From Actinophytocola gossypii (GTDB lineage: Bacteria > Actinomycetota > Actinomycetes > Mycobacteriales > Pseudonocardiaceae): DNA of 64,000 bases. The stretch is taken from assembly GCF_025165815.1 (NCBI RefSeq), contig NZ_JAFFZE010000019.1, forward strand, positions 165,074-229,073. The letters run 5' to 3'. Below, in pieces: positions 1 through 7,452 of the stretch. How positions within the stretch are numbered: the stretch's first letter is position 1; every line of letters begins with the position of its first letter. A program made the position numbers and the translations under genes. The notes beneath the pieces were generated by a model, which had not been told where the DNA came from, did no database searches, and saw only the letters and a program-made list of their open reading frames with translations.

Positions 1-222
1 GGCGAGCCGGCCGGCCGGTACCGGGAGTTCGTGCGCACCTACGGGGTCGACGTGACCAGGTCGCCCGCCTTCCGGGTGCTGCGCGAGGTCCGGGAGCTGA
101 AGCTCATCACGAGCGTGCTGCCGATCCTGTCCAGCCGGCCCGAGGTGCGGCCGGAACTGCTGCGGCGGCTGGCCGACGTACAGCGGGGAGTCACCACGTC
201 CCGGTGGGCCCGCTACACGTAA
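1..222 (+). CDS. Phosphotransferase family protein, C-terminal end (partial)
   Basis: The gene enters from outside the window. Seventy-three codons are visible in frame 1, ending in TAA at 220-222. The stretch YGVDVT...FRVLREVRELKLIT and the closing WARY resemble the C-terminal helices of aminoglycoside phosphotransferase/choline-kinase-like (APH) proteins of actinobacteria, where a YG-D-V motif is followed by LR-LREL. The catalytic HGD and DxD motifs would lie upstream of the window, so activity and substrate cannot be judged. Family assignment rests only on this tail. Confidence 0.55.
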   Translation, partial: GEPAGRYREFVRTYGVDVTRSPAFRVLREVRELKLITSVLPILSSRPEVRPELLRRLADVQRGVTTSRWARYT

Positions 223-373
223 CCCGATCGGGTGAACTGGGCAAACTTGATCGTTCGGGTGATGGGGGGACGTCAGCCTTCGCGGGAAGCAAGCTACGCT
301 CTGTGAAAGCTAGCCCCTTTCCGCTCCCCGAACGAGGTGTTCCATACCGGTGGCTAGGCGCAGGATTGTGACC

Positions 374-658
374 ATGCCGCGACGGCGTGCCCGTCGTGCG
401 CTCGCCTCCGCGCGGATGCTCGACCAGGTCGTCGCCGAGCAGTTGCCGCTGGTCGCGCGCCTCCCGGAGGACAGCCGGCACCGGGCGGCGGACTTCCTCG
501 CCGAGCTGGTGCTGCTGTCCCAGGCCTACCGGCACCACGCCGCCGGCTGGATCTCCCGGCGCGAGCTCGAGGAGCGGGGGTCGCACGCGGTGTCCCGGAT
601 CGCGGTCATCCGCCGTCGCTCGAGCCTCTCCTCGGCGCAGTTCACCGAACGAGACTGA
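374..658 (+). CDS. Small basic hypothetical protein
   Basis: The reading frame encodes 94 residues. It has a very basic start (MPRRRARRALASAR), a predicted helical middle (LPEDSRHRAADFLAELVLL) and an Arg/Ser-rich end. There is no signal peptide or membrane segment. The ATG at 374 is preceded by AGGA at 362-365 with an 8-base spacer, so it was preferred to an in-frame GTG at 350. It stands alone, downstream of the phosphotransferase gene and convergent with the copper genes. I do not recognise a family; the helical, Arg-rich character would suit a small nucleic-acid or protein-binding factor, but that is only a guess. Confidence 0.55.
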   Translation: MPRRRARRALASARMLDQVVAEQLPLVARLPEDSRHRAADFLAELVLLSQAYRHHAAGWISRRELEERGSHAVSRIAVIRRRSSLSSAQFTERD

Positions 659-698
659 CCATTCGTCGTTGCGCCGTTCCGGGCGTCCTCGAACCCCG

Positions 699-714
699 TG
701 TGACCTGAGTCACA
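699..714. promoter_or_regulatory. Perfect CRP/GlxR-type palindrome (TGTGA-N6-TCACA)
   Basis: The sequence TGTGACCTGAGTCACA matches the CRP/GlxR consensus TGTGA-N6-TCACA at all ten defined positions, and the dyad extends one more base on each side. It lies between the 3' ends of two convergent genes, which is unusual for an operator. The same bases can fold into a 7-bp stem with a 4-base loop, so a role in transcription termination is the main alternative. Confidence 0.5.
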
Positions 715-828
715 CCCGTCGTGCGCGCGGTGAACGGTATCGGCCGCCCGCTCAACGCTTCGGACCGACCGAACCGGCGATCTCACGCAACCTCGCGGCC
801 GTCTCGTGCGTACAGGATCAGGCCGGGT

Positions 829-1842
829 TCACGTCACCGGCGCGCGGGACAGGACGACCGCGAACCCGATCGCGAGCCCCATCACCGCCAGCTCCGCGGT
901 CGCCCAGCCGACCAACGCCGTCCGCCGTTGCCCGACGATCGCGGGCAGCAGCCGCCAGCGGATGTTCGCGCCGAGCGCGGCCAGCACCGCGAGACAGGTC
1001 AGCTTCGACAGCACGAGGACGCCGTAGCCGGTGCTGAACAGCACGTCGAACAGGCCGCGGGTCGCGGTCAGCTCCACCACGCCGTTGAACACCCCGGTCA
1101 CCGCGACCACGACCAGGCACACCGTGGCGAGCATGGAGAACCTCGGCAGCGCGGTGGCCAGCAGCGCCCGGTTCGACGCCAGCAGGACCAGGACCGCGGC
1201 GAGCCCGCCGGTCCACGCGGCCGCGCCGAGCACGTGCAGCTCCAGCGACACCATCGTGAAGTCCTGCCAGCGGAAGTTCGTCGCGTGCCCGGTCACCGGC
1301 AGCGGGAGCAGCGCGAACAACGCGACCGCCGTGCGCAGCTCCGCCGGTACCCGCTCGCCGAGCCGCACCGCCGCCAGGGCGAGCCCGAACGACACCAGCG
1401 CCAGGCCGGCCACGAACAACAGCGCCTTCCCGGCGGCGACCTGGCCGACGTAGGCCACTACGGCGTCGACCGACACCCCGGCGCCCGGCCGCACCTCCGC
1501 GGTCTGCAGCACCAACGCCACCAGCGCGGACACCGCCCAGACCAGCGCCGACACCGCCGCGAACCGCCGGCTGCCGGCGAGCACCGGTTCCGCCCTGGCC
1601 GGCCGGTCGTACCCGACCAGGATCGGCAGCAGGCTCAGCCCCACGGTGACCACCGCGGCCACGTCGAGCAGCCCGCGCACGACCGGGAGCCCGTACCGGA
1701 CCGCCGCGTCCGGCTCCACCAGACCGGGCACCGGCTCGGCGGCGGTGACCGCGAGGCCGGCGAGCGTGCCGACCAGCGCGGCCCCCACCAGCACGGCGAC
1801 CAGGTGGAGCCGGGGGGACGCGGCGGTCCGGGACCGGCTCAT
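829..1842 (-). CDS. copD: CopD family copper resistance membrane protein
   Basis: A 337-residue polytopic membrane protein with about eight hydrophobic spans and the CopD-type histidine motifs: GHATNF near residue 184 and LELHVLGAAAWTGGL near residue 198, both placed at membrane boundaries. CopD proteins are thought to move copper across the inner membrane together with the extracytoplasmic carrier CopC. The gene follows copC by 4 bases and ycnI upstream, the usual order of an actinobacterial copper-handling operon. The length is normal for a stand-alone CopD without a cytochrome oxidase assembly extension. Transport direction cannot be read from the sequence. Confidence 0.88.
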   Translation of the reverse strand: MSRSRTAASPRLHLVAVLVGAALVGTLAGLAVTAAEPVPGLVEPDAAVRYGLPVVRGLLDVAAVVTVGLSLLPILVGYDRPARAEPVLAGSRRFAAVSALVWAVSALVALVLQTAEVRPGAGVSVDAVVAYVGQVAAGKALLFVAGLALVSFGLALAAVRLGERVPAELRTAVALFALLPLPVTGHATNFRWQDFTMVSLELHVLGAAAWTGGLAAVLVLLASNRALLATALPRFSMLATVCLVVVAVTGVFNGVVELTATRGLFDVLFSTGYGVLVLSKLTCLAVLAALGANIRWRLLPAIVGQRRTALVGWATAELAVMGLAIGFAVVLSRAPVT

Positions 1843-1846
1843 CGGT

Positions 1847-2404
1847 TCACCGGGATGGCTTGCCGCCCATCCGCAGCGCCACGGTCATGCCGGCGCCGAG
1901 CACCACGACCGCGCCGAGGATCCACACCCAGACCGGCAGGCCGCCGTCGTCGCCACCGCTCTCGGCCGAGTCGGACGCCTGGTCGTCGGTCTCGTCCTCG
2001 GCCGGCGCCGGGGTCCCGTTGCCGGCCGTGCCCAGGGTGAACTTCACCTCGCCGGACACCGGGTGCCCGTCCGCGGACAGGATCCGGTAGCCGATCGTGT
2101 ACTCGCCGGTCGGGCCGAGCTCGTCGACCGTCGCGGTGACCACGTTGCTCGACACCTCGGCCGGCCCGGTCGCCCAGGTCGAGCCGTCCGGACCGGTCAC
2201 GGCGACCGAGTTGAGCCCCTCGCCCTTCTGCACCGGCTGGTCGAACGTCAGCTCGACGGTCGACGGGCTCTGCTCGACGGTGGCCTCGTTCTCCGGGTTG
2301 CTGCCGATCAGCTGGTTGTGCGCGAGCGCCGGGGTGGCGAGCCCGACCACGGCCAGGCTCGCCACCACGAACGTTCCGGCGACCCGCGCGACGAGCCGCC
2401 TCAC
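1847..2404 (-). CDS. copC: CopC domain copper-binding protein, membrane anchored
   Basis: The protein has 185 residues: a Sec signal ending in ALA, a CopC beta-sandwich (about residues 29-125), an acidic Asp/Glu/Ser linker and a C-terminal transmembrane helix (about 155-175) ending in basic residues. After cleavage at ALA the mature chain would begin with His (HNQLIGSNP), and the SADGHPVSG motif supplies the Asp-His pair typical of the Cu(II) site. The start overlaps the ycnI stop by ATGA, so translation is probably coupled. Unlike soluble Gram-negative CopC, this one is held on the outer face of the membrane, next to CopD. Confidence 0.9.
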   Translation of the reverse strand: MRRLVARVAGTFVVASLAVVGLATPALAHNQLIGSNPENEATVEQSPSTVELTFDQPVQKGEGLNSVAVTGPDGSTWATGPAEVSSNVVTATVDELGPTGEYTIGYRILSADGHPVSGEVKFTLGTAGNGTPAPAEDETDDQASDSAESGGDDGGLPVWVWILGAVVVLGAGMTVALRMGGKPSR

Positions 2405-3144
2405 TGCTGGCCGGCCCGGCGGGCCCGCATCATGGCGCCCGCACCGAAGCCGAGGCCGAGCGCGCCGACCACCAGGCCGGCGCCGCCGAGCCAGCGGGCG
2501 GTGCTGTCGGAGGCATCCTCGGCGGCGGCGGTGTCGTCGGACTCCTCGCCGTCGGTCTCGTTCGCCGCCGGCGCGGCCCCGCCGTGCGCGTCGTCCTCGG
2601 ACGCCGGGGCCAGCTCGATCACCGGCGCCGGGCTCTCCGGCTCCTCGCCGTCGTCACCCGGCACCTGGTCCCAGGCCACGACCTCGTTGCTCTCGTAGGT
2701 CTGGATCGCCGGGATGACCAGCTCCTCGACCTCGGGCAGCGGGCCGACGGCCAGCTCGAACTCGCCGAACTCACCTGGCGCGATCCGGGTGCCCTGGTTC
2801 GCCGTCCAGGTCACCGAGCTGGCCGCCTCGGTGATCTCCGCGCCGTGCGACTCGATCGGCTCGTCGAGCGTGGCCATGGTGACCTGGGCGGTCCAGCCCG
2901 GCATCGGCTTGGGCCGCACCGAGCTCATCGGCGCGTCGGCCGGGAGCTTGATCTCGAGCTTGACGGTGCCGCTGTCGTCGCGCTCGTTCGGTACCCGGAA
3001 GGTGATCTTGCTGTACGCGCCCTGCTCGGCCGCCTCGCCGATGATCTTGGCGGTCACGTGCGCCGACGCGACGCCGCTGCTGAGCAGAAGGGCCGTGCCG
3101 GTGGCGACGACCAGCGCGCCGGCGCGCGCGAATCGGTTGGACAT
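2401..3144 (-). CDS. ycnI: YcnI-like (DUF1775) copper-associated surface protein
   Basis: The product has 247 residues with a signal peptide ending ASA. The mature protein would begin HVTAKI, the N-terminal histidine used by YcnI proteins to bind Cu(II). The DUF1775 domain covers roughly residues 29-165 and keeps the conserved PxGW element (PMPGW). A long acidic/Ala linker follows, then a C-terminal membrane helix (about 220-240) and a basic tail. A good ribosome site (AGGAG) lies upstream. It is the first gene of ycnI-copC-copD, overlaps copC by four bases, and probably acts as an extracytoplasmic copper chaperone. Confidence 0.88.
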   Translation of the reverse strand: MSNRFARAGALVVATGTALLLSSGVASAHVTAKIIGEAAEQGAYSKITFRVPNERDDSGTVKLEIKLPADAPMSSVRPKPMPGWTAQVTMATLDEPIESHGAEITEAASSVTWTANQGTRIAPGEFGEFELAVGPLPEVEELVIPAIQTYESNEVVAWDQVPGDDGEEPESPAPVIELAPASEDDAHGGAAPAANETDGEESDDTAAAEDASDSTARWLGGAGLVVGALGLGFGAGAMMRARRAGQQ

Positions 3145-3176
3145 GGTTGGTTGACACTCCTGATGTCGGGGGAGAA

Positions 3177-3205
3177 CGCCGTACCTCTCGACAAGCGGTA
3201 CGGCG
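3177..3205. terminator. 9-bp inverted repeat ahead of ycnI
   Basis: CGCCGTACC at 3177-3185 is repeated inverted as GGTACGGCG at 3197-3205 with an 11-base loop. It sits between the stop of the upstream membrane-protein gene (3223) and the ycnI start (3144). It could terminate the upstream transcript, act in the ycnI 5' leader, or serve as an operator for a copper regulator. No U-tract follows on either strand, so a classical intrinsic terminator is not certain. Confidence 0.45.
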
Positions 3206-3222
3206 CGTGGGGGTGACGGGGT

Positions 3223-3762
3223 TCAGGAGTGGACCGGGGGGCCGCGGCGCGGGATGGCCCGGCGCAGTGTGACCTCGAGCAGGACGCCCGGCCGGGAGGT
3301 GACCCTGGCCGGAATCGGCCGGGCCGGGCCGGCGGGCGGCGCCGGGCAGAGCGCCTGGAGCCGGCCGGCCAGCCAGCGCACCGCCGCCGCGATCCGGGCG
3401 ATCGCGCCGCCCGCGCGGACCAGCAGCACCGCGGAGAGCACGGTGGCCGCCGCGTGCGTGCCGAGCATCAGCCAGCCGTTCACCGACTCCGCCGGGGCGT
3501 GCACGTGCGCGATCTCGGTGAGCAGCACGTGCTGGGCCGCCTGGGTGGCGGCGAGCACCCCGACCAGCGTGACCAGCCCGCCGCGCCGGGCCAGCGACGC
3601 GCCGCCCCAGGCGAGCAGGGTGGCCAGCAGCGCGGTCAGCGACGAGTCGGCGACGGTACCGCCCGCGCTGCCGTGCGCGGTGACGGTGAGGGCTGCGACA
3701 CACGCGCCGAGCAGCCATCCCGGCACGTCGTGCGTGCCGGATGTGCTCGTCGGGCGGCCCAT
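3223..3762 (-). CDS. Small polytopic membrane protein linked to the copper genes
   Basis: With the ATG at 3762 the product has 179 residues (MGRPTSTSGTHDVPGWLLG). Four hydrophobic segments are visible, and histidines sit in the loop EIAHVHAPAESVNG and in LMLGTHAAA. The C-terminal 50 residues are Arg/Pro-rich. An in-frame ATG at 3831 would add 23 residues; neither start has a convincing ribosome site, so the 5' end is uncertain. Comparable membrane proteins with scattered His residues accompany ycnI/copC genes in actinobacteria, suggesting a part in copper handling. I know no defined function. It is divergent from the importer operon at 3883. Confidence 0.6.
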   Translation of the reverse strand: MGRPTSTSGTHDVPGWLLGACVAALTVTAHGSAGGTVADSSLTALLATLLAWGGASLARRGGLVTLVGVLAATQAAQHVLLTEIAHVHAPAESVNGWLMLGTHAAATVLSAVLLVRAGGAIARIAAAVRWLAGRLQALCPAPPAGPARPIPARVTSRPGVLLEVTLRRAIPRRGPPVHS

Positions 3763-3882
3763 GACCACCAAGCGTAAGGGGACTCGATAGCGCAACACCA
3801 GTGCGTCCAGGCTTGCCAGCAAGGTCGACATACGACACGGTGTGCCGGCAACAACAGCAGTGCGGACGGGAGGTGACCTGGG

Positions 3883-4530
3883 GTGACGCTCTGGGAGTTC
3901 GTCGGCGATCGCTGGTCCCGCCTCGCCATCGAGGCCTACCAGCACGCCAGCGTCGTCATCCAGTGCACGCTGATCGCCGCCGTCATCGGAATCCTGATCG
4001 GGGTCGCGGTGTACCGCAGCCCGCTCGGCTCGATCGTGGCCACCGCGCTCGCCAGCACGGTCCTCACGATCCCGTCGTTCGCGCTGCTCGGCCTGCTGAT
4101 CCCGGTGCTCGGTCTCGGGGTCGCGCCGACGGTCACCGTGCTCGTGCTCTACGCCCTGCTGCCGATCGTGCGGAACACGATCGTCGGCCTCGGCGGCGTG
4201 GACGCGGCGGTCACCGACGCGGCGAGAGGCATCGGGATGAACCGGGTCGCCGTGCTCACCAGAGTGGAGCTGCGGCTCGCCTGGCCGGCGATCCTGGCCG
4301 GCATGCGGGTCAGCACCCAGATGCTGATGGGCATCGCCGCGATCGCCGCCTACGCCAAGGGGCCGGGCCTCGGCACCGAGATCTTCTCCGGCCTGAACCG
4401 GGCCGGCGCCGCCAACGCGACCAACCAGGCCCTCGCCGGCACCATCGGCGTGATCGTGCTGGCCCTGGTCGTCGACGGCCTATACCTGATCATCGCGCGC
4501 CTCACGACCTCAAGGGGGATCCGTGGCTGA
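3883..4530 (+). CDS. ABC importer permease, glycine betaine/carnitine/choline type (OpuCB/ProW)
   Basis: A 215-residue permease with five or six membrane spans and the BPD_transp_1 fold. The cytoplasmic coupling loop reads DAARGIGMNRVAVLTRVEL, the EAA motif of OpuBB/OpuCB permeases that contacts the ATPase. The GTG start is preceded by GGGAGGTGACC. It opens a tight operon (permease, ATPase, permease, binding protein), with the next gene overlapping by 8 bases. Systems of this layout import compatible solutes or their precursors such as betaine, choline or carnitine; the exact solute cannot be read from this subunit. Confidence 0.88.
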   Translation: MTLWEFVGDRWSRLAIEAYQHASVVIQCTLIAAVIGILIGVAVYRSPLGSIVATALASTVLTIPSFALLGLLIPVLGLGVAPTVTVLVLYALLPIVRNTIVGLGGVDAAVTDAARGIGMNRVAVLTRVELRLAWPAILAGMRVSTQMLMGIAAIAAYAKGPGLGTEIFSGLNRAGAANATNQALAGTIGVIVLALVVDGLYLIIARLTTSRGIRG

Positions 4531-5653
4531 ACCGTCCGTCGCCATCGAACTCGACGAGGTCACCAAGCGGTACCCCGGCCAGCGGGAACCCGCCGTGGAC
4601 GGGTTCACCATGAGCATCAACCCCGGCGAGATCACGATCTTCGTCGGACCGTCCGGCTGCGGCAAGACGACCACGATGCGCATGATCAACCGGCTGATCG
4701 AGCCGACCAGCGGACGCATCACGATCGGCGGCGAGGACACGCTGTCGCTCAACCCGGACGAGCTGCGCCGCCGGATCGGCTACGCGATCCAGCAGGCCGG
4801 CCTGTTCCCGCACCAGACCGTGGCGCAGAACGTCGGTGTGGTGCCCGGCCTGCTCGGCTGGTCGAAGGCGAAGATCGCCGAGCGGGTCGACGAGATGCTC
4901 TCGCTGGTCGGTCTGGACCCCGGCGAGTTCGCCGGCCGCTACCCGCGCCAGCTCTCCGGCGGCCAGCAGCAGCGCGTCGGCGTGGCCAGGGCGCTGGCCG
5001 CCGACCCGCCGGTGCTGCTGATGGACGAGCCGTTCGGCGCGGTCGACCCGATCACCCGGGGCAACCTGCAGGACGAGCTGATGCGGCTGCAGGCCGAGCT
5101 GCACAAGACGATCGTGTTCGTCACCCACGACTTCGACGAGGCGGTCAAGCTCGGCGACCGGATCGCGGTGCTCGGCGACCGCTCGACGATCCTGCAGTAC
5201 GACACGCCAGAGGCGATCCTGGCCAACCCGGCGGACGACACGGTCGCCGGATTCGTCGGCGCCGGCGCCTCGCTCAAGCAGCTGACCCTGATGCGGGTGC
5301 GGGACATCGAGATGGCCCAGGCGGTCACCGCCACCGAGGACGAGTCGCCGGCGACCGTGCGGCAGCGGATCGAGGCCGAGGGCAGGCGGTACGCGCTGAT
5401 CCTGGACAAGCGGCGGCGGCCGCTGCGCTGGGTGCACTTCCGCCAGCTCACCGGCTCCTCGATGGCGGGGATCGGACGCCCGGTCGGCGACCAGGTGAGC
5501 GTCCAGTCCACGCTGCAGGACGCGCTGGAGGCGATGCTCACCGAGGGCGGCGACGCGGTGGTCACCGGAAACCGCGGCGAGTACGTCGGCACCGTGCAGC
5601 TGGACACGGTGGTGACCAGGATCCGCGAGCTGCGTGAGGAGCACGCGTCATGA
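4523..5653 (+). CDS. ABC importer ATPase with tandem CBS domains (OpuCA/ProV type)
   Basis: This 376-residue subunit energises the importer. Walker A GPSGCGKTTT lies near residues 42-51, the signature LSGGQQQR near 144, Walker B VLLMDEPFG near 163, and the switch histidine in FVTHDFDEA near 201. A C-terminal CBS pair (about 265-370) follows; in OpuA-type ATPases such domains sense ionic strength or cyclic-di-AMP and gate uptake. The GTG start at 4523 lies inside the upstream permease gene and the stop overlaps the next permease by ATGA, so all subunits are translationally coupled. Osmotic control is inferred from the family. Confidence 0.9.
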   Translation: MAEPSVAIELDEVTKRYPGQREPAVDGFTMSINPGEITIFVGPSGCGKTTTMRMINRLIEPTSGRITIGGEDTLSLNPDELRRRIGYAIQQAGLFPHQTVAQNVGVVPGLLGWSKAKIAERVDEMLSLVGLDPGEFAGRYPRQLSGGQQQRVGVARALAADPPVLLMDEPFGAVDPITRGNLQDELMRLQAELHKTIVFVTHDFDEAVKLGDRIAVLGDRSTILQYDTPEAILANPADDTVAGFVGAGASLKQLTLMRVRDIEMAQAVTATEDESPATVRQRIEAEGRRYALILDKRRRPLRWVHFRQLTGSSMAGIGRPVGDQVSVQSTLQDALEAMLTEGGDAVVTGNRGEYVGTVQLDTVVTRIRELREEHAS

Positions 5654-6432
5654 GCACCGACACCGACACGGGGGCGGTGCTCAACGTCGAGTCCGGCTCC
5701 CGGCGGGCCGAGCTGGTGCGGCTGTTCCTGCAGCCCGCCGCCGCTGTCGTGCTCGTCGGCGGCGTGCTGATCTGGGCGTTCAGCACCGAGCTGGACGCGC
5801 TCGAGGTGGTGACGCTGAACGCGACGACACTGTTGCGCACCACCTGGGAGCACGTGCTGATCACCGCCGCCGTGACCGTGCTGGTGGTCGTGGTGGCGAT
5901 CCCGCTCGGCGTGGTGCTGACCCGCCGGTGGGCCAGACGGATCGCGCCGATCTTCGTCGGCATCGCCACCATCGGGCAGGCGGCGCCGGCGATCGGCGTG
6001 ATCGTCCTGTGGTTCCTGCTGACCCAGCAGGAGGGGCTGTGGGCGGCGGCCATCCCGCTGACGTTCGTGTCCCTGCTCCCGGTGCTGCGCAACACCATGG
6101 TCGGCATCCAGCAGGTCGACCCGGCCCTGGTCGACGCCGGCCGGGGCATCGGCATGTCGTCGTTCACCGTGCTGCGCCGGGTGGAGCTGCCGCTCGCGGT
6201 GCCGCTGATCCTGGCCGGCCTGCGCACCTCGCTGGTGCTCGCGGTCGGCACCGCGACGCTCGCGCTGTTCGTCAACGGCGGCGGGCTCGGGTTCATCATC
6301 GACACCGGCTACAAGATCGCGCGCACGCCGGTGCTGCTCACCGGCGCCACTCTCGCGGTCGGCCTGGCGCTGATCGTCGACTGGCTCGGCGCGCTGGCCG
6401 AGCGGTACCTCGGACCGAAGGGGCTGCGATGA
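5650..6432 (+). CDS. ABC importer permease, second subunit (OpuCD type)
   Basis: The second permease has 260 residues, with a longer cytoplasmic N-terminus than the first and about six membrane spans. The EAA loop DAGRGIGMSSFTVLRRVEL is nearly the same as in the 3883 gene, showing that the two form the heterodimeric channel. It overlaps the ATPase gene at its start (ATGA) and the binding-protein gene at its end (ATGA). Residues such as GQAAPAIGVIVLWF in the membrane region are typical of OpuB/OpuC permeases. Confidence 0.9.
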   Translation: MSTDTDTGAVLNVESGSRRAELVRLFLQPAAAVVLVGGVLIWAFSTELDALEVVTLNATTLLRTTWEHVLITAAVTVLVVVVAIPLGVVLTRRWARRIAPIFVGIATIGQAAPAIGVIVLWFLLTQQEGLWAAAIPLTFVSLLPVLRNTMVGIQQVDPALVDAGRGIGMSSFTVLRRVELPLAVPLILAGLRTSLVLAVGTATLALFVNGGGLGFIIDTGYKIARTPVLLTGATLAVGLALIVDWLGALAERYLGPKGLR

Positions 6433-7412
6433 AACGGCGTTTGGCCGCGCTCGCGGCCGTCGGCGCGCTGGTGGCCGGGACGTCCGGCTGCGGGCTCGGC
6501 GCCGGCTACGACCTGCCGTTCGAGGTGGCGCCGGGATCGATCGAGCCGGTGCCCGAGCTGGAGGGCGTCAAGATCAGGGTGGGGTCGAAGAACTTCACCG
6601 AGCAGATCCTGCTCTCCTACATCGCCGAGGTGGCGCTGACCGCCGCCGGCGCGGACGTCGAGGACATGACCAACATCCAGGGCTCGCCGGTGGTCCGGCA
6701 GGCCCTCGAGGTCGGCGACATCGACCTGTACTGGGAGTACACCGGCACCGCCTGGATCCAGTTCCAGCAGCAGACCACGCCGATCCCCGACGAGCAGGAC
6801 CAGTACGAGGCGGTGAAGAAGGCCGACCTGGAGCAGTTCGGCATCGCCTGGCTGGACTACTCGCCGGTGAACGACAAGTACGCGCTGGCCACCACCCGCG
6901 AGTTCGCCGACAAGCACGGGTTGAAGACCATGTCGGACATGGTGGCGCTGGTGCGCAAGCAGCCCCGGCTCGGCACGTACTGCATGGAGTCGGAGTTCAT
7001 CAGCCGGCAGGACGGCCTGGTCGGCGCGGAGCAGAAGTACGGCTTCGACGTGCCGAACAACCGGATCAAGACCTTCGGCATCGGCGCCATCTACGCGGCG
7101 CTGGCCAGCGGCAACGTGTGCAACTTCGGCGAGGTGTTCACCACCGACGGCCGGGTGCTGACCCTGGACCTGGCCGTGCTGGAGGACGACAAGAAGTCGT
7201 TCCCGCAGTACAACGCCGCGGTGACGGTTCGCGACGAGTTCCTCGAGGCGCACCCGGAGATCGCCGACGTGCTGGAGCCGGTGTCGGCGAAGCTGAACAA
7301 CCAGCTGATCCTGGAGCTCTCGGTCAAGATCGACGGCGAGGGCATGGACCCGGCGGTGGTCGCCCGAGACTGGCTGGTCGAGGAAGGCTTCGTCACCGTT
7401 CCGAAGGACTGA
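6429..7412 (+). CDS. Substrate-binding lipoprotein of the betaine/choline importer (OpuCC/OsmX type)
   Basis: A 327-residue lipoprotein. The signal MKRRLAALAAVGALVAGTSGC ends in a Cys suited to lipidation (lipobox T-S-G-C). The OpuAC fold starts at IRVGSKNFTEQILLSYIAE, the hallmark of choline/carnitine/betaine binding proteins, and GDIDLYWEYTGTAW carries aromatic residues of the kind that form the quaternary-ammonium cage. The ATG overlaps the upstream permease stop. The protein should sit on the outer membrane face and feed the two permeases. The ligand within the quaternary-amine group is not fixed. Confidence 0.92.
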   Translation: MKRRLAALAAVGALVAGTSGCGLGAGYDLPFEVAPGSIEPVPELEGVKIRVGSKNFTEQILLSYIAEVALTAAGADVEDMTNIQGSPVVRQALEVGDIDLYWEYTGTAWIQFQQQTTPIPDEQDQYEAVKKADLEQFGIAWLDYSPVNDKYALATTREFADKHGLKTMSDMVALVRKQPRLGTYCMESEFISRQDGLVGAEQKYGFDVPNNRIKTFGIGAIYAALASGNVCNFGEVFTTDGRVLTLDLAVLEDDKKSFPQYNAAVTVRDEFLEAHPEIADVLEPVSAKLNNQLILELSVKIDGEGMDPAVVARDWLVEEGFVTVPKD

Positions 7413-7452
7413 CACCGAGCGGGTCGCTCGCCGGTCCGGCAGGGTGGGGCGG

